Source of the DNA: Anadara kagoshimensis
Lineage: Eukaryota > Mollusca > Bivalvia > Arcoida > Arcidae
Assembly (NCBI GenBank): GCA_021292105.1
Contig: CM037874.1
Coordinates: forward strand, 37,904,904 to 37,968,903
DNA: 64,000 nucleotides
Reading direction: 5' to 3'
Positions 1 to 10,900 of this stretch are shown here, in pieces (position 1 is the stretch's first letter; each line of letters begins with the position of its first letter). The position numbers were made by a program, and so were the translations under genes. The notes under the pieces are model-generated. The model worked only from the letters and a program-made list of their open reading frames with translations. It ran no database searches and was not told the origin of the DNA.

Positions 1-367
1 TCTCTGATTTGAGTGTGTGATTTATAGTGCATACTGCTCGTGCATTTTTGAAGGTCATCTGTTAATCTAAAAACAAACAAACCAATAACCAATCAACAAA
101 GGTATAAAACAAATAACACCAACAAATGGAACAACTATCATGAATAGTGAAAATTAGAATCTCACAAAAGGGAGTCCATTCTGATTACTAGATTGTTTTT
201 AAGTAACTAAATAATTCTGTGTTTACATCAACGACATGAAAGTTTTTCTAACAGCTCTCCGTTTATAAATCAGTTGTTCAGGACCCTACACAAAGGTTCT
301 TTAATAAAATAAAAAGGTGCAAACCCATGACAAAGTAAAGTAAAAACGTTGAAGCTTTCAAATTAGG
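1..367. other. AT-rich non-coding stretch
   Basis: No exon, palindrome or tandem repeat is recognisable here. If the VWA/mucin gene ends near 1434, this is intergenic DNA beyond its 3' end. Confidence 0.4.
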
Positions 368-420
368 TTAAACACGTGAACTTCCACCTGGGAAGTGATG
401 TTGGGTGCTCCGAAAGGGTT
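368..420 (-). repeat. Fragment of interspersed CACGTG/TCCGG repeat family
   Basis: A stretch with an ACACGTG box, a TCCACCTGGGAAGTGA-like segment and GGGTGCTCCGAAAG matches, in reverse orientation and with changes, the repeats at 14395, 25725 and 49555. It is assigned only by similarity to those copies. Confidence 0.35.
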
Positions 421-939
421 AGCACTTTATTTGGTTTCTCTATAATATCCAGTGTGGGTTCAACACCGGTGATTGTTTCCAATAAAAAGTGTTTTTAAGT
501 GTTTTTATGTGATTTCATTTTAAACCCGGTTGATTCAGGTATTGTAAGGTACTTGTGAATTTCTGTACTTCACTCACTATCTCAAGTATTTATCTTCATA
601 GGTTGACTCCTAATATAAACTGTTTGTTACAAGCATTTCTGGTATAAATACAAAATTGTATGCTGTATTTGAGTGCGATTTCATCAAGTAAGATATTTAT
701 GGTTGATTGTGAAATGTTCAACTTTGCATCCTACAATCTGTAAAACACAACTATAATTAAGTTATGGAGGCGTCGATATGATTGTTTTAGTGTCAGTACA
801 CTATTTTAGTAATCCGCAATTTTGCAGATGAATTTTAAAAACGTCTCAATTCATTAGACGGATTTGTGGTCTTAAACACGTGTTTAAGATCTAACTGTCT
901 TTCATTAAGACCACTACGTTATATCATTTTGTGGAATGG

Positions 940-1173
940 TAGCTCCGTATGCAGTGGTTAGAGTTCGAACCTCCGCCGGGTATGACAAAGATTAGATAAG
1001 GGTTGTGGTTGTTCTTTCGCCAAGCACTTGTCATAAAAACATGAACGTCATGGGTTCATCGTATTCAAATCCGATTCCCCGTGTCATGATAGGCGTGACA
1101 AACTAAAGAACCCTCCCTACACATTGCCTTGAGAATTTTACCTACAATCTATCAATCAATCAATTTGACCCAA
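940..1173 (+). mobile_element. tRNA-derived SINE, degenerate
   Basis: The head reads GGTAGCTCCGTATGCAGTGG and is followed by a B-box-like GAGTTCGAACCTCC, both in tRNA-like order. The body ends in a simple ATCA repeat at 1151-1173, which is how many SINEs end. The A/B box spacing is short, so the head is probably deleted. It is too divergent to be a working tRNA. Confidence 0.55.
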
Positions 1174-1433
1174 TATCAAATTAGGTTTGAAATTAACTAG
1201 GGTGAAGCAAGTGTGTCAGGTCGCGTGTCAGTGCTTTGTCCCTATATTCTGATTCCCGCCACCATTACAGTATCATATTTTTCTAGAAGTGAAATATTCT
1301 TGAGGAAGTGTAAATTACTCCGTTCCATTCAAATACCATTATTACATTGTCATAGATCTAGAGAACAACTAACGATTTTTTTCACATCTTTCCAATGAAC
1401 TACAGCAAAACAACAAAATCACGGTTAAAGCTC

Positions 1434-1439
1434 TTTATT
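1434..1439 (-). promoter_or_regulatory. Candidate polyadenylation signal AATAAA
   Basis: TTTATT on the plus strand gives AATAAA on the minus strand, about 65 bases downstream of the stop codon of the candidate last exon of the VWA/mucin gene. The spacing suits a very short 3' UTR, but the hexamer is common in AT-rich DNA. Confidence 0.3.
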
Positions 1440-1501
1440 TGGCAAATATTTGAGGTTATAACAAATAACAATATTAAACATTGTTAAACAACAGTAATAA
1501 A

Positions 1502-1863
1502 TTATGACGGAAATGTATAAAAATATATAATAATATATTTACACCAATATTTACAAATGTTAAAGTATATACAACAGATTGCACTATGGCAACGGATGTC
1601 AAACTTAATGCAATATCTAACATTTCTTCGTTGAGATTTTACATCAACAAACGAATGGGATTCGCCGCTGTACCACGTGATCACTTCCTTAACGTTTGTT
1701 CGGAACGTTTTGGAAAATGTTAACGTCGCAAATTCCCGAAATAATTGCATTTTACAGCAAAACGTCGTGTTACGCGATTGCATATCCATTGGAAATAAGT
1801 GACCCGCACAGAAATTAGAGAGTATCACGTGGTAGAGTAGCAATTGCCATTGCAGTGACGTAT
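1502..1863 (-). CDS. Candidate terminal exon of the VWA/mucin gene (uncertain)
   Basis: A reading frame of about 120 codons ends in TAA at 1502-1504. An acceptor-like site (T-rich tract, then ACAAG) lies at about 1864. Entering there in the phase left open by the VWA3 exon, the frame stays open to the stop. It contains several cysteines, including two CC pairs (near FCCKMQ and AICCIY), as an extracellular tail might. Its last 25 codons are biased towards I, Y and F like translated AT-rich non-coding DNA, and I recognise no domain. Support is only phase agreement, the acceptor and a downstream AATAAA. The real 3' end could lie elsewhere or outside the window. Confidence 0.22.
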
Positions 1864-1909
1864 CTTGTATTCAAATACAAGAAACATAACAAAAAAATAT
1901 TTTATATAG

Positions 1910-1995
1910 ACAAACAACATTGACCTGTCTGGTTTACATTTAATTTAAATAATCATTATGGGTCAGTCCATGTAGAAATATTGACATAGGTATTT
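1910..1995. repeat. End of an AACAACATTGACCTGTC-type MITE
   Basis: ACAAACAACATTGACCTGTC followed by a diverged TTTACATTTAATTTAAATA matches the left end of the complete element at 53632-53870 and the terminus at 23799. No matching right end was found nearby, so this is a solo end or truncated copy. Confidence 0.5.
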
Positions 1996-2634
1996 AATTC
2001 ATTTACATCATTGTTTATGGCTTAACTGTGTATCCTTACAAGACTCGTGGTGGATAACATACATGTATATAAATATTCGTAATGGAATTCAAGTGGCCAG
2101 GTCCATGTTGTTTGACTATAACTGAAAATAATTTGCTTTGCTTGTCAGCAGCCAATGCATTGAAATAAACACAACTGACTAGATGAATATATCCAAATTG
2201 CCAGCACGAACAAAATTTACAGCAAGAATAAGCGACAGAGTTAGAACAATAAGTTTACAAATGAAACACTACTTATTTATTGACAATATGCACCACTGAA
2301 ACATCTGTGAAAGACAATCGTAACGGCCGTGTGCAAAAGGCAAAACCGACATTTAAGACACAAAACAGACGGAGATATATATACCAGATACGGGTAATTA
2401 ACCTTCTGTTTCTGTGTATTGTGATTTACGCATACCTTATCGTTACTTTCAACTGAATTTAATAAAATTCAAAAATCGTTTATTTAATAGTTTTTAAGCA
2501 AATTCTGTTGCGAACAGACCGTCATAATACTTCAAGAATATTAAGGATCAAGAATGAATGGGATGATAGTTTTGAAGGTAGTTGACTGACATAGTACTTT
2601 AGAAATATAGAATGAAAATAGAAACTCGAATGGG

Positions 2635-3060
2635 TGTTACCGATCGTTGCATCACGTGTAAACTTTGTATAAAAAGATAAATAAAAAATTAAATACTTCT
2701 ATGAATAGAAAAAACTGTAAACAATACTTGATAAATAATGAACGATAATGATAATATTACCGACCGTTACATCAGCTTTTTTTTTTTTAAAAAAAGAAAA
2801 AGTTGTAATCGATACACACGATTGAAGATAAGAATAAAATTGATAACGATAATATTACCGGACGTAGCATCAGTTGCAAAATATCTTCTATTTCGAAAAA
2901 AGAAAAAGTTGTAATCGATACACACACCGGAAGATAGGGATTCGAATACAAATGATAATGATAATATTACCGGACGTTGCATTATTTGAAAAATATCTTC
3001 TTTTTCGAAAAAAGAAAAAGTTGTAATGAATACACACGATGGAAGATAAGAAAAGAAAAC
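2635..3060. repeat. Tandem repeat, period about 100-120 bp
   Basis: Four units begin with TTACCG near 2637, 2757, 2855 and 2967. Each continues with CGTTGCATCA-like, GAAAAAGTTGTAAT and ATACACACGATGGAAGATAAG-like segments. The units are diverged and differ in length. The array lies between the VWA3 exon and the candidate last exon of the VWA gene. Confidence 0.7.
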
Positions 3061-3165
3061 CGTGTGATCTTGAAATATAATTATATATACAAACACAGTG
3101 CTATATTTTCTCCGTAATTATCTTGTGAAATGATATATATACAGCAGTTTGGCAAAAAATCAGAT

Positions 3166-3370
3166 ACAGTACAGATCTGCCGGAAGTTTGACACCGTTTT
3201 AACGAAACGACATCGAAGCTCGGCTACCGTGTGGCCGAGATATGGATATATCTTGACCGAAAATTGCCAAGAAAGCAGAAGCCTGATGCCGAAAAGCTAG
3301 TAGCTAACGAGCTACTGATTCGGTTCTAATTCGTTAACTTGGTGTTAAACTTTGAACAGGTCTCTAATGT
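3166..3370. mobile_element. MITE of the TACAGACCTGTCGAAAG family, complete copy
   Basis: The left end reads ATACAGTACAGATCTGCC and the right end is GTGTTAAACTTTGAACAGG, imperfect inverted copies of the family terminus. The 200-bp body holds the family's GAGATATGG, AAATTGCC and CTAGTAGCTAACGAG segments. It has no coding capacity and sits in an intron of the VWA gene, or just 3' of it. Confidence 0.75.
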
Positions 3371-3721
3371 AAAAAAACATGGGAGGTCATTCCAACATGT
3401 GCCTGTCTATCAACCCGAGGGTAATGTAACACATTTTGAGATCTGCATCAGTCAAACTCTTTACAACATACACTGACTGAGGTATGTAAAAACATATTGA
3501 TTACGTTATATATACACCTCATCTCAGTCATCTGATCACATCATAAAAACGTTTGTAATGCGTCTGCGTGACGTTAATGTTTTACATCAAAAGTCTGCAT
3601 TCGTTCATGATAACAAACGTCATAAACCATGTTAACATACATACATAAAACTCGCCTGACTTTATTTTCTTGTTTTTAAGAAAATAAACCGTCAACAAGT
3701 CTATACCGTGTTCCATCAGAT

Positions 3722-3722
3722 A

Positions 3723-3771
<49 letters not shown>

Positions 3772-3772
3772 T
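3722..3772. repeat. (CT)n(CA)n microsatellite
   Basis: A compound dinucleotide run: CT repeats followed directly by CA repeats. Confidence 0.95.
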
Positions 3773-3957
3773 CACAATTCCTATACGTCTATTCTTATCA
3801 CCAACTTCACATTAATTCTTCTTTTTGGTCCCAAACGTTTTAAAAAAGATGGCACTGTTATAACTCTGAAATTTAGAAAAACATAAAAAATAAGATTCTT
3901 TATTTCAAGAAACACCAAAATGTTATATTTTATTTTGTATCGTTGTTCTCTAGTTTA

Positions 3958-4190
3958 ATGCCTCGGCATCTGTGGTCGAGTGCTCTAAAGCGTCAGCTAA
4001 AAGATAGAAACACTAGTTCTATTTAATCCTTAGGTTAGAACCCCATAAGGGTACATGTCAGTGTGATAGTTTGTCAGTTCAATTGCCAAATGTCTCTCGT
4101 TTTCGGTGCTCCGGTTTCTTCCACCATCTTATCCTCCTAGATCTAACCGCCATGTAAGTAAAATATTCTTGACAAGGGGTTTCAAACACT
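3958..4190 (+). mobile_element. tRNA-derived SINE
   Basis: The head GGCATCTGTGGTCGAGTGCT resembles a class II (Leu/Ser) tRNA A-box region, and GGTTAGAACCCC is a decayed B box. The body carries CTCCGGTTTCTTCCACCAT and ends in AAATATTCTTGACAAGGGG, which is also the tail of the SINE at 33405. It lies in the last intron or 3' flank of the VWA gene. Confidence 0.65.
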
Positions 4191-4387
4191 TTTTCAATTA
4201 GTATGGTGTAATCAAATGTTATTTCTATTTTGTTTGAATGTGAATCTTTTGAGCAAATGGTTGAATTTACAATATATTAGGGTCCAACGCACCACGTGAC
4301 TGGAAATCAGTTCATTGAATCCAGTACACCCAAAGCCATATGCTATATAATTAGTGGTTTCAATATGGGCTTACGGTTGATACTTAC

Positions 4388-4945
4388 CATCACAAAGAGA
4401 ATTCCAAAGTCCAGTTTTTATCGAGTCTAGTCGATCATAGTTTGAAACTCTGAAGAAATGTTGTCTGGTGGGAGCGTCTGACATCATTACCAGCTGGGAC
4501 TGAGGGCGATTTACTCCTACTTGTATTACGTATACCTCTATACCGTATAACTTAGCACGCTCGGCCTGGGATAGGGCCTTTGTCGGCTCGTCCAGTTCTC
4601 CATCAACGATCAGAACTGCGATCTTTTTAGCGTCGTTACGTCCACCACGCCTGCTACTAAATGCACCTCGTCTCATCTGTTTTATGAGTTCGGCAAAATC
4701 CGTCGGCTGTAAGTCTGTCAGTGCCTCTTCAAGTTCTGTTGTGTATTTCTTGGCTCCTAGATGAAATCCGGATTTTACATCCTGACATTCAGAGGACATG
4801 AGGCCGACTTGGATTTTATTTGGGTGTACATGAAGGTTTTTGACAAACTTTTTCATGAATGATAAGGTTTTCTTAGTATTTCTCTTCCCAGCATTCACAC
4901 TGTCTAATACAAATATAATATCCGCTTCTTGTCTGTTTCCACAAG
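4388..4945 (-). CDS. Exon: VWA domain 3
   Basis: The acceptor TATATTTCAG precedes 4945 and the donor GTAAGT follows 4388. The 558 bp encode a domain from SCGNRQEADIIFVLDSVNAG to SLCDG, with one Cys near each end that probably pair. VWA features are the first strand with the aspartate in FVLDSVN, and VLIVDGELDE at the third metal-site strand. The MIDAS motif DxSxS is degenerate (DSVNA), so metal-dependent binding of the integrin type is unlikely. Both junctions are phase 1. It is the last clearly supported exon. Confidence 0.88.
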
Positions 4946-7900
4946 CTGAAATATACAATCGAATGAATTCTGAATACATACATTTAAATTTGACTTTGAC
5001 CCAAGTTGCAAAATTACATACATACGCGATATGTTGCTTATTCCAAGCATGTTACTATTTTTCAAATTTATACAAAAGAACGATTTCGGGAATACGGCTA
5101 CTGAATAACACATGCATATCAGACAAGAAATACTTTTTTTCGGCTGCAACAAAATGCAATTTTAAGACATAAAACAATAAAAACAAGCACCCACTTGGTG
5201 TCAAACTTGAACTTGCATGTAATTCTAATTCAACTAAATGAAAAATAGTTTTTCTTTGGAAGTAATTATCTTTAAATTTCAATTCTTTTCAAAAATACGA
5301 AAAATAAAATATTCGTGTGTCAATAAAAGAATAGGGGTCATAACACTCGGCGTTCGAAACAATCAGAAAAAAATAAATACTTACAATGATCAGACAATAC
5401 AGATGGTGGTTCTGGCTCTGCAACTGTACAAATAAATAAATAAATAATTTATTAAATAAATATAAAAATAAATTATTTATTTTTTATAATTAAATATAAA
5501 TAAATAATTTAAAGTAATAAACCAATTAATTAATAAATGAATAAACCGTTTAATAGATAAATAAAAAATTTCAACATAAATAAATAAATAAATAAACCAT
5601 TTCAAGTTAAAGAAATATATAAACGATGACATTGTTGTTTATGAAATATTTTAATGCCGACAAATGATAATGAGAATTTTCAAAATACCATTTATTTTTG
5701 AAAATAAAAATATCAGTCAATATATTAAAAAATGATACATGTATATACATATACACATGTAACACAATGTATTACGTATACAATGCATTTGGCGGCAGGA
5801 ATAATAATTTTCGTCAATTTTATGTAAAAAGCTTAAAAATTACAACGAATACACTAGTATCTACAAATGGAAATGGGACATCGTGATTAAAACACACTTA
5901 CTTGAACAAGTCTCTCTAGCAATATTGATTAACATCCCCGGCAAATAGTCGAATGATGGTAGGAAGAACGGTGGCTTTGTCTTCAGTGGTCCAGCTATAG
6001 CTTTTAATTCGTGCAGATTAACGTCACCAATACCAATGGGTATGACCGTAATACCAGCTGATCGTGTATGAGATGCTTGAACTTTTGACCTTCTTACGTA
6101 ACGGGAAGGACTTGCAACTATGACAACAGCGACTTTAGCAGCTCCTGGTCTGACCATGCGCCGACGGAAAGATTTAGCTCTAATATAGCGTAAAGCTTTG
6201 TCTATGTGCGAACCTCCTCCATACGACTTTGATACTTTATTCAGAGAACTCTTCATATCTTCTGCTCTCGAGAATTCGTTAAGATCAAATATCCTCTGAA
6301 TTTGGTCGTTGTACAATATGGCGCCAACCCTTGTATTACCGGAAGCTATGTCTAAACTTTCAATCATGTATTTTGCGAAGTCCACTTGTTTGTAAAAGTT
6401 CTTTGGCATGACGTTGTTGGAGGAATCGAAGGCAAAAATGATATCCAGCTTTCTATTTTCACAATCTGTAATGTAAAATATACAGTAAAATAAGTCTCGT
6501 TTTGATCTTGTTTTATTTATAGAAAGTATGAAACACACACACTCCTTGAATAGAATACGTGTCACGTGGCTTGTTACGCAAAATGTGGAGTAAACATTGG
6601 AAATGTAATAAAATGTAAATTAAATCTAAAGATTATCATATCGCGTAGACTACGCTGTGAAAACAAAAGAAATGTGTTGAAAATGGTATATTTATCACCC
6701 ATAACAAAATTCTTTTAAAAAAACTTTCAACCGGACTTTTTCCTATTCAAAAATCTTAGCAATTTAAATGATATTTTATGACATTCAGTCCCAAGTTAGT
6801 AATGTGTAAATCTGTGTGGTGTCGATATTTGAAATAATTTCAGAGAAAGCACAGGTAAAGGAGAGAGAGGGAGTTCAGTTTCTACCATTGCTTTTAAAAT
6901 GTCAGGACACCATCTTTATGTCAAATGATCCGTATGATATCTCAAAAAATATTAAAATTGAACAACAAATCTCCAAATACACCAAATGCAAACTCATGCG
7001 GATTCAAATTCAGTCACATGCCATTTAAACACTTAAAAGGGAAAGATATAAATCGTTATACAATTTAGTATTCATACCTTGTCTGACGACATCCAAAACC
7101 GTTGTTGTAGTAACTGTTGTCGATGTTGTTGTAGTTGTAGGCGTCGTTGTGGTTTGTGTCGTTGTGGTTGGCGTCGTGGTTGGTGTTGTAGTGGTGGTTG
7201 TTGAGGTCGTAGTTGTTGTAGTAGGTGTCGTTGTTGTGGTGGTTGGTGTTGTTGTGGTAGGTGTCGTTGTTGTGGTAGTTGGTGTCGTTGTTGGTGGTGG
7301 TGTCGTTGTTGTGGTGGTTGGTGTTGTTGTTGTTGTGGTTGGTGTCGTTGTTGTCGTGGTTGGCGTCGTCGTTGTTGTGGTTGGCGTCGTAGTTGTTGTG
7401 GGTGTCGTGGTCGGTGTCGTCGTTGTCGTGGTTGGTGTCGTTGTTGTGGTTGGTGTCGTCGTTGTTGTGGTCGGTGTCGTCGTTGTTGTGGGTGTCGTGG
7501 TTGGTGTCGTCGTTGTTGTGGTTGGTGTCGTCGTTGTCGTGGTTGGTGTCGTCATTGTGGTGGTTGGTGTCGTCGTTGTTGTTGGTGCCGTCGTTGTTGT
7601 TGGTGTCGTCGTTGTTGTTGGTAGTGGTGTTGTCGTTGTCGTGGTTGGTGTCGTTGTTGTTGTGGTTGGTGTCGTCGTTGTGGTCGGTGTCGTCGTTGTT
7701 GTGGGTGTCGTGGTTGGTGTCGTCGTTGTCGTGGTTGGTGTTGTCGTTGTTGTGGTTGGTGTCGTCGTTGTCGTGGTTGGTACCGTCGTTGTGGTGGTTG
7801 GTGTCGTCGTTGTTGTTGGTGTCGTCGTTGTTGTGGTTGGTGTCGTCGTTGTTGTTGGTAGTGGTGTTGTCGTTGTCGTGGTTGGTGTCGTCGTTGTCGT

Positions 7901-10900
7901 GGTTGGTGTCGTCGTTGTTGTTGTTGGTGTCGTCGTTGTTGTGGTTGGTGTCGTTGTTGTGGTTGGTGTCGTCGTTGTTGTTGGTGTCGTCGTTGTTGTG
8001 GTTGGTGTCGTCGTTGTCGTGGTTGGTGTCGTCGTTGTGGTGGTTGGTGTCGTCGTTGTTGTGGTTGGTGTCGTTGTTGTGGTCGGTGTAGTGGTGGTGG
8101 TTGGCGTTGTGGTTGTGCTGGATGACGTTGATTCTGTCGTTGTCGTTGTTGTTGTTGTTGTTTCCACTGTTGTAGCTAAAATAGTTACACACAAATCATG
8201 CATTTTAAGAATAAACTATTAATTCATGCGGGTCTCTCGAATCTAAAAGGACATGTTCTAACCCCAAATTGTCTCAGAATTGAAATGTATATATGTTCAA
8301 AGCTGCCTACATTATTACAACAAAAGAGTTTGAATATCAAAGACGCCTGCTTTTTCTTTGTCCTATTGAAAGCGCTGTGTATTGACAATATTAACATTTT
8401 TATTCTACGATTACTTCTCCACAATAGTATCTTCATCACCTATAATTCTATGAAACAAAGTCGAGGTCGGAGTTTAGTCAAGATAGAGGTGATCTGATCA
8501 ACACTGTTGGACGGCTGTAGAGTAGTGTAATACTTTAAGTTTAGAGGTAAAACTGCAAACCGAAAAACAAACAAAGATCTCAAAACGTAGGCTACAAGCA
8601 GTTTCCGGATGACGTATGACGTTTAAATTCGTTTAACTATTTAAGTGATGTGTAATATTTTACACTGTCGGTTGTGGCTCCTTCAATCAGCAATATTTAC
8701 AATATGACTGTACCTGTCTTCGAGGAAACATACAGAAGCAATTGTATTTCAATCCCCAATAAAAGACAATGGGGGTCATGACCCTTGATGTGTATCAATT
8801 TACCCGCAATATTACGTCATGTCCTACACAGGGGGTCGCGTGGTCATGTGAGATACGCCGATCTCGCATGGCTAAAAACTCTATATCACACGCACAGATA
8901 TGGAAAAAAATAGCGCCAAGGTACAAAATATTTATTGTAAATATACATATGATATAAGAAATGACATTTCTGCTCATGGTATTTCAAGGGGTAATGAAAG
9001 ATAGTGTGGCGCGTGCCAAATTTAAAATAAAGGGTTTCGCCCTTCATCGAATTTGGCATGCGCCACATTAACTTTTACTACCCCTTGAAATACCATGATC
9101 AGAATGTCATTTCTTAAATGATGAAGAGATTAGGTTCCACATTCATTATAAAAGACGGATGTGCTATAGTAATTAAAATAATTGTAAAAAAAAAATATTC
9201 AATTGTATTTATTTCGGTTTTTTATGATAATGGTGTGAAATAGAGTGGTCTGAAAACAATCTTGAATGAAGGAATATTTTAATATAATTTGTTCGTGTCA
9301 AATAAGTTAAAATATCCCAAAATCTTAAATCCGTTGTTTATGAATACAGTCAACTGGCTACATGCATAGTTCAAACATTAAATACATACTTAGTGCAAAC
9401 TGTTCACAACCACAAAATAACTCACAACCATAGGGCACAACCACAAAACAACTCACAACCATAGGGTACAACCACAAAACAACTCACAACCATAGGGTAC
9501 AACCACAAAACAACTCACAACCATAGGGCACCATCACAATATAATACATTTTGAATTATTAAATTTAATTTTAAACCACAAAATTCGTAATATATAAAAT
9601 GACATGGTGCAGAATATATAATGAACTTTTTATACGGATTCATTTAGATATTGTATATATTGTTCTAATTGGCATGTCTCTCCGTTCTATTAATGTATTC
9701 ATTGGTACTGAAACATGTAAAAGCCCACTCCCTAATCATGCTAATACTCCAAAGCCTTGTGTAAACGTGTTTTAGGGACATGCCATGAACCAATAGTGCT
9801 TGATATATTGACCGTTTGTCAACCAAATTAAATTTTACTGTATTCCGAGCAAATATTTCCCAAGGATTGAAGTGGAGCGACGGTATTTTACGTCTTGACA
9901 AGATTCTTTAACTTACATTATCGAGGCGGACACTTTTGGTTGGTGGGATGAAACCGGGGAATCCGTAAAATCGCATTTTTGAAAAAAAAAAACGGGTCAC
10001 CCATGATGATTAGATAAACACGGAAGTACCCGTCCCTGTCAAAAACCACCAATCTTTGGCAGATTCCTGGCTTTATTTCTTAGACCAACTTCGATTTAAC
10101 AAATCGAGCATAAGGCATCGTCTTAAATACTAGTTCTCGTGTTGAGCTCGAGGTTAAACAACTCTCTGAACATTTAATTCAAACACACTTTCATGAAATA
10201 ACCAAACTATAAATCAATACCCAAAACATGCAATGCTAAGGCCAGATCATATAACTGACATAATATACAACTTACACATAGACGCCGAAGTTGGCACTGG
10301 TGTTGTAGCGTTAGGCTCTACGGTGGTGTTAAAGTCTGGTATGAGTATCGAAGGTAAGGACGGATAAGGCCTCTGACCTGTCTCATTTCTTCTCAGCAGT
10401 AATAAATTCGGTTTTACTACAAATAAAATATAGATTTTATTAATGAACATGTCAATTTCAAACAAAAGGCATTTTTAAAGCCCAAATAATACAAGCATTT
10501 GACCCTGTGACCTATACATTTGACCTACACGCCAAACGCTGGTGATCGACACATGGGCTCATGCTGATATAAAGTTGTGACAAGTTTGATAGAAATTTTT
10601 TCACAGATGCGGACACAATTCTTCATGGACTGACGTTTGGACGGATGAACTAATAGGCAGACATACTACGTTTGTGGGGGAATAAGGACATAAGAAAAGA
10701 AATGAACAACGCCGGTAATTAAACACTAGATTTGACTATTACGGTTATTATAGAAATGAAATTATTTATTAGTTATGGAAGTACATGTATGAAGGTATTG
10801 GAAATTTTCTTATAATTCAATTCGTAGAATTTTCCAACAATAATCAGCAATAACAGTAGCAAGTAAAAACAATTGATTTGCTATTGCGTAGGAATTCAAA

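Noticed and set aside
1213-1398. 61-codon plus-strand frame
   Set aside because: No start context, splice partner or recognisable motif; it follows a SINE and opposes the possible 3' end of the VWA gene.
7149-8222. Long plus-strand frame of Val/Gly, and minus-strand frame of Asn/Asp/His, over the mucin exon
   Set aside because: They are shadows of the ACN/CCN codon repeat. Only the Thr/Pro frame has matching splice sites and phase.
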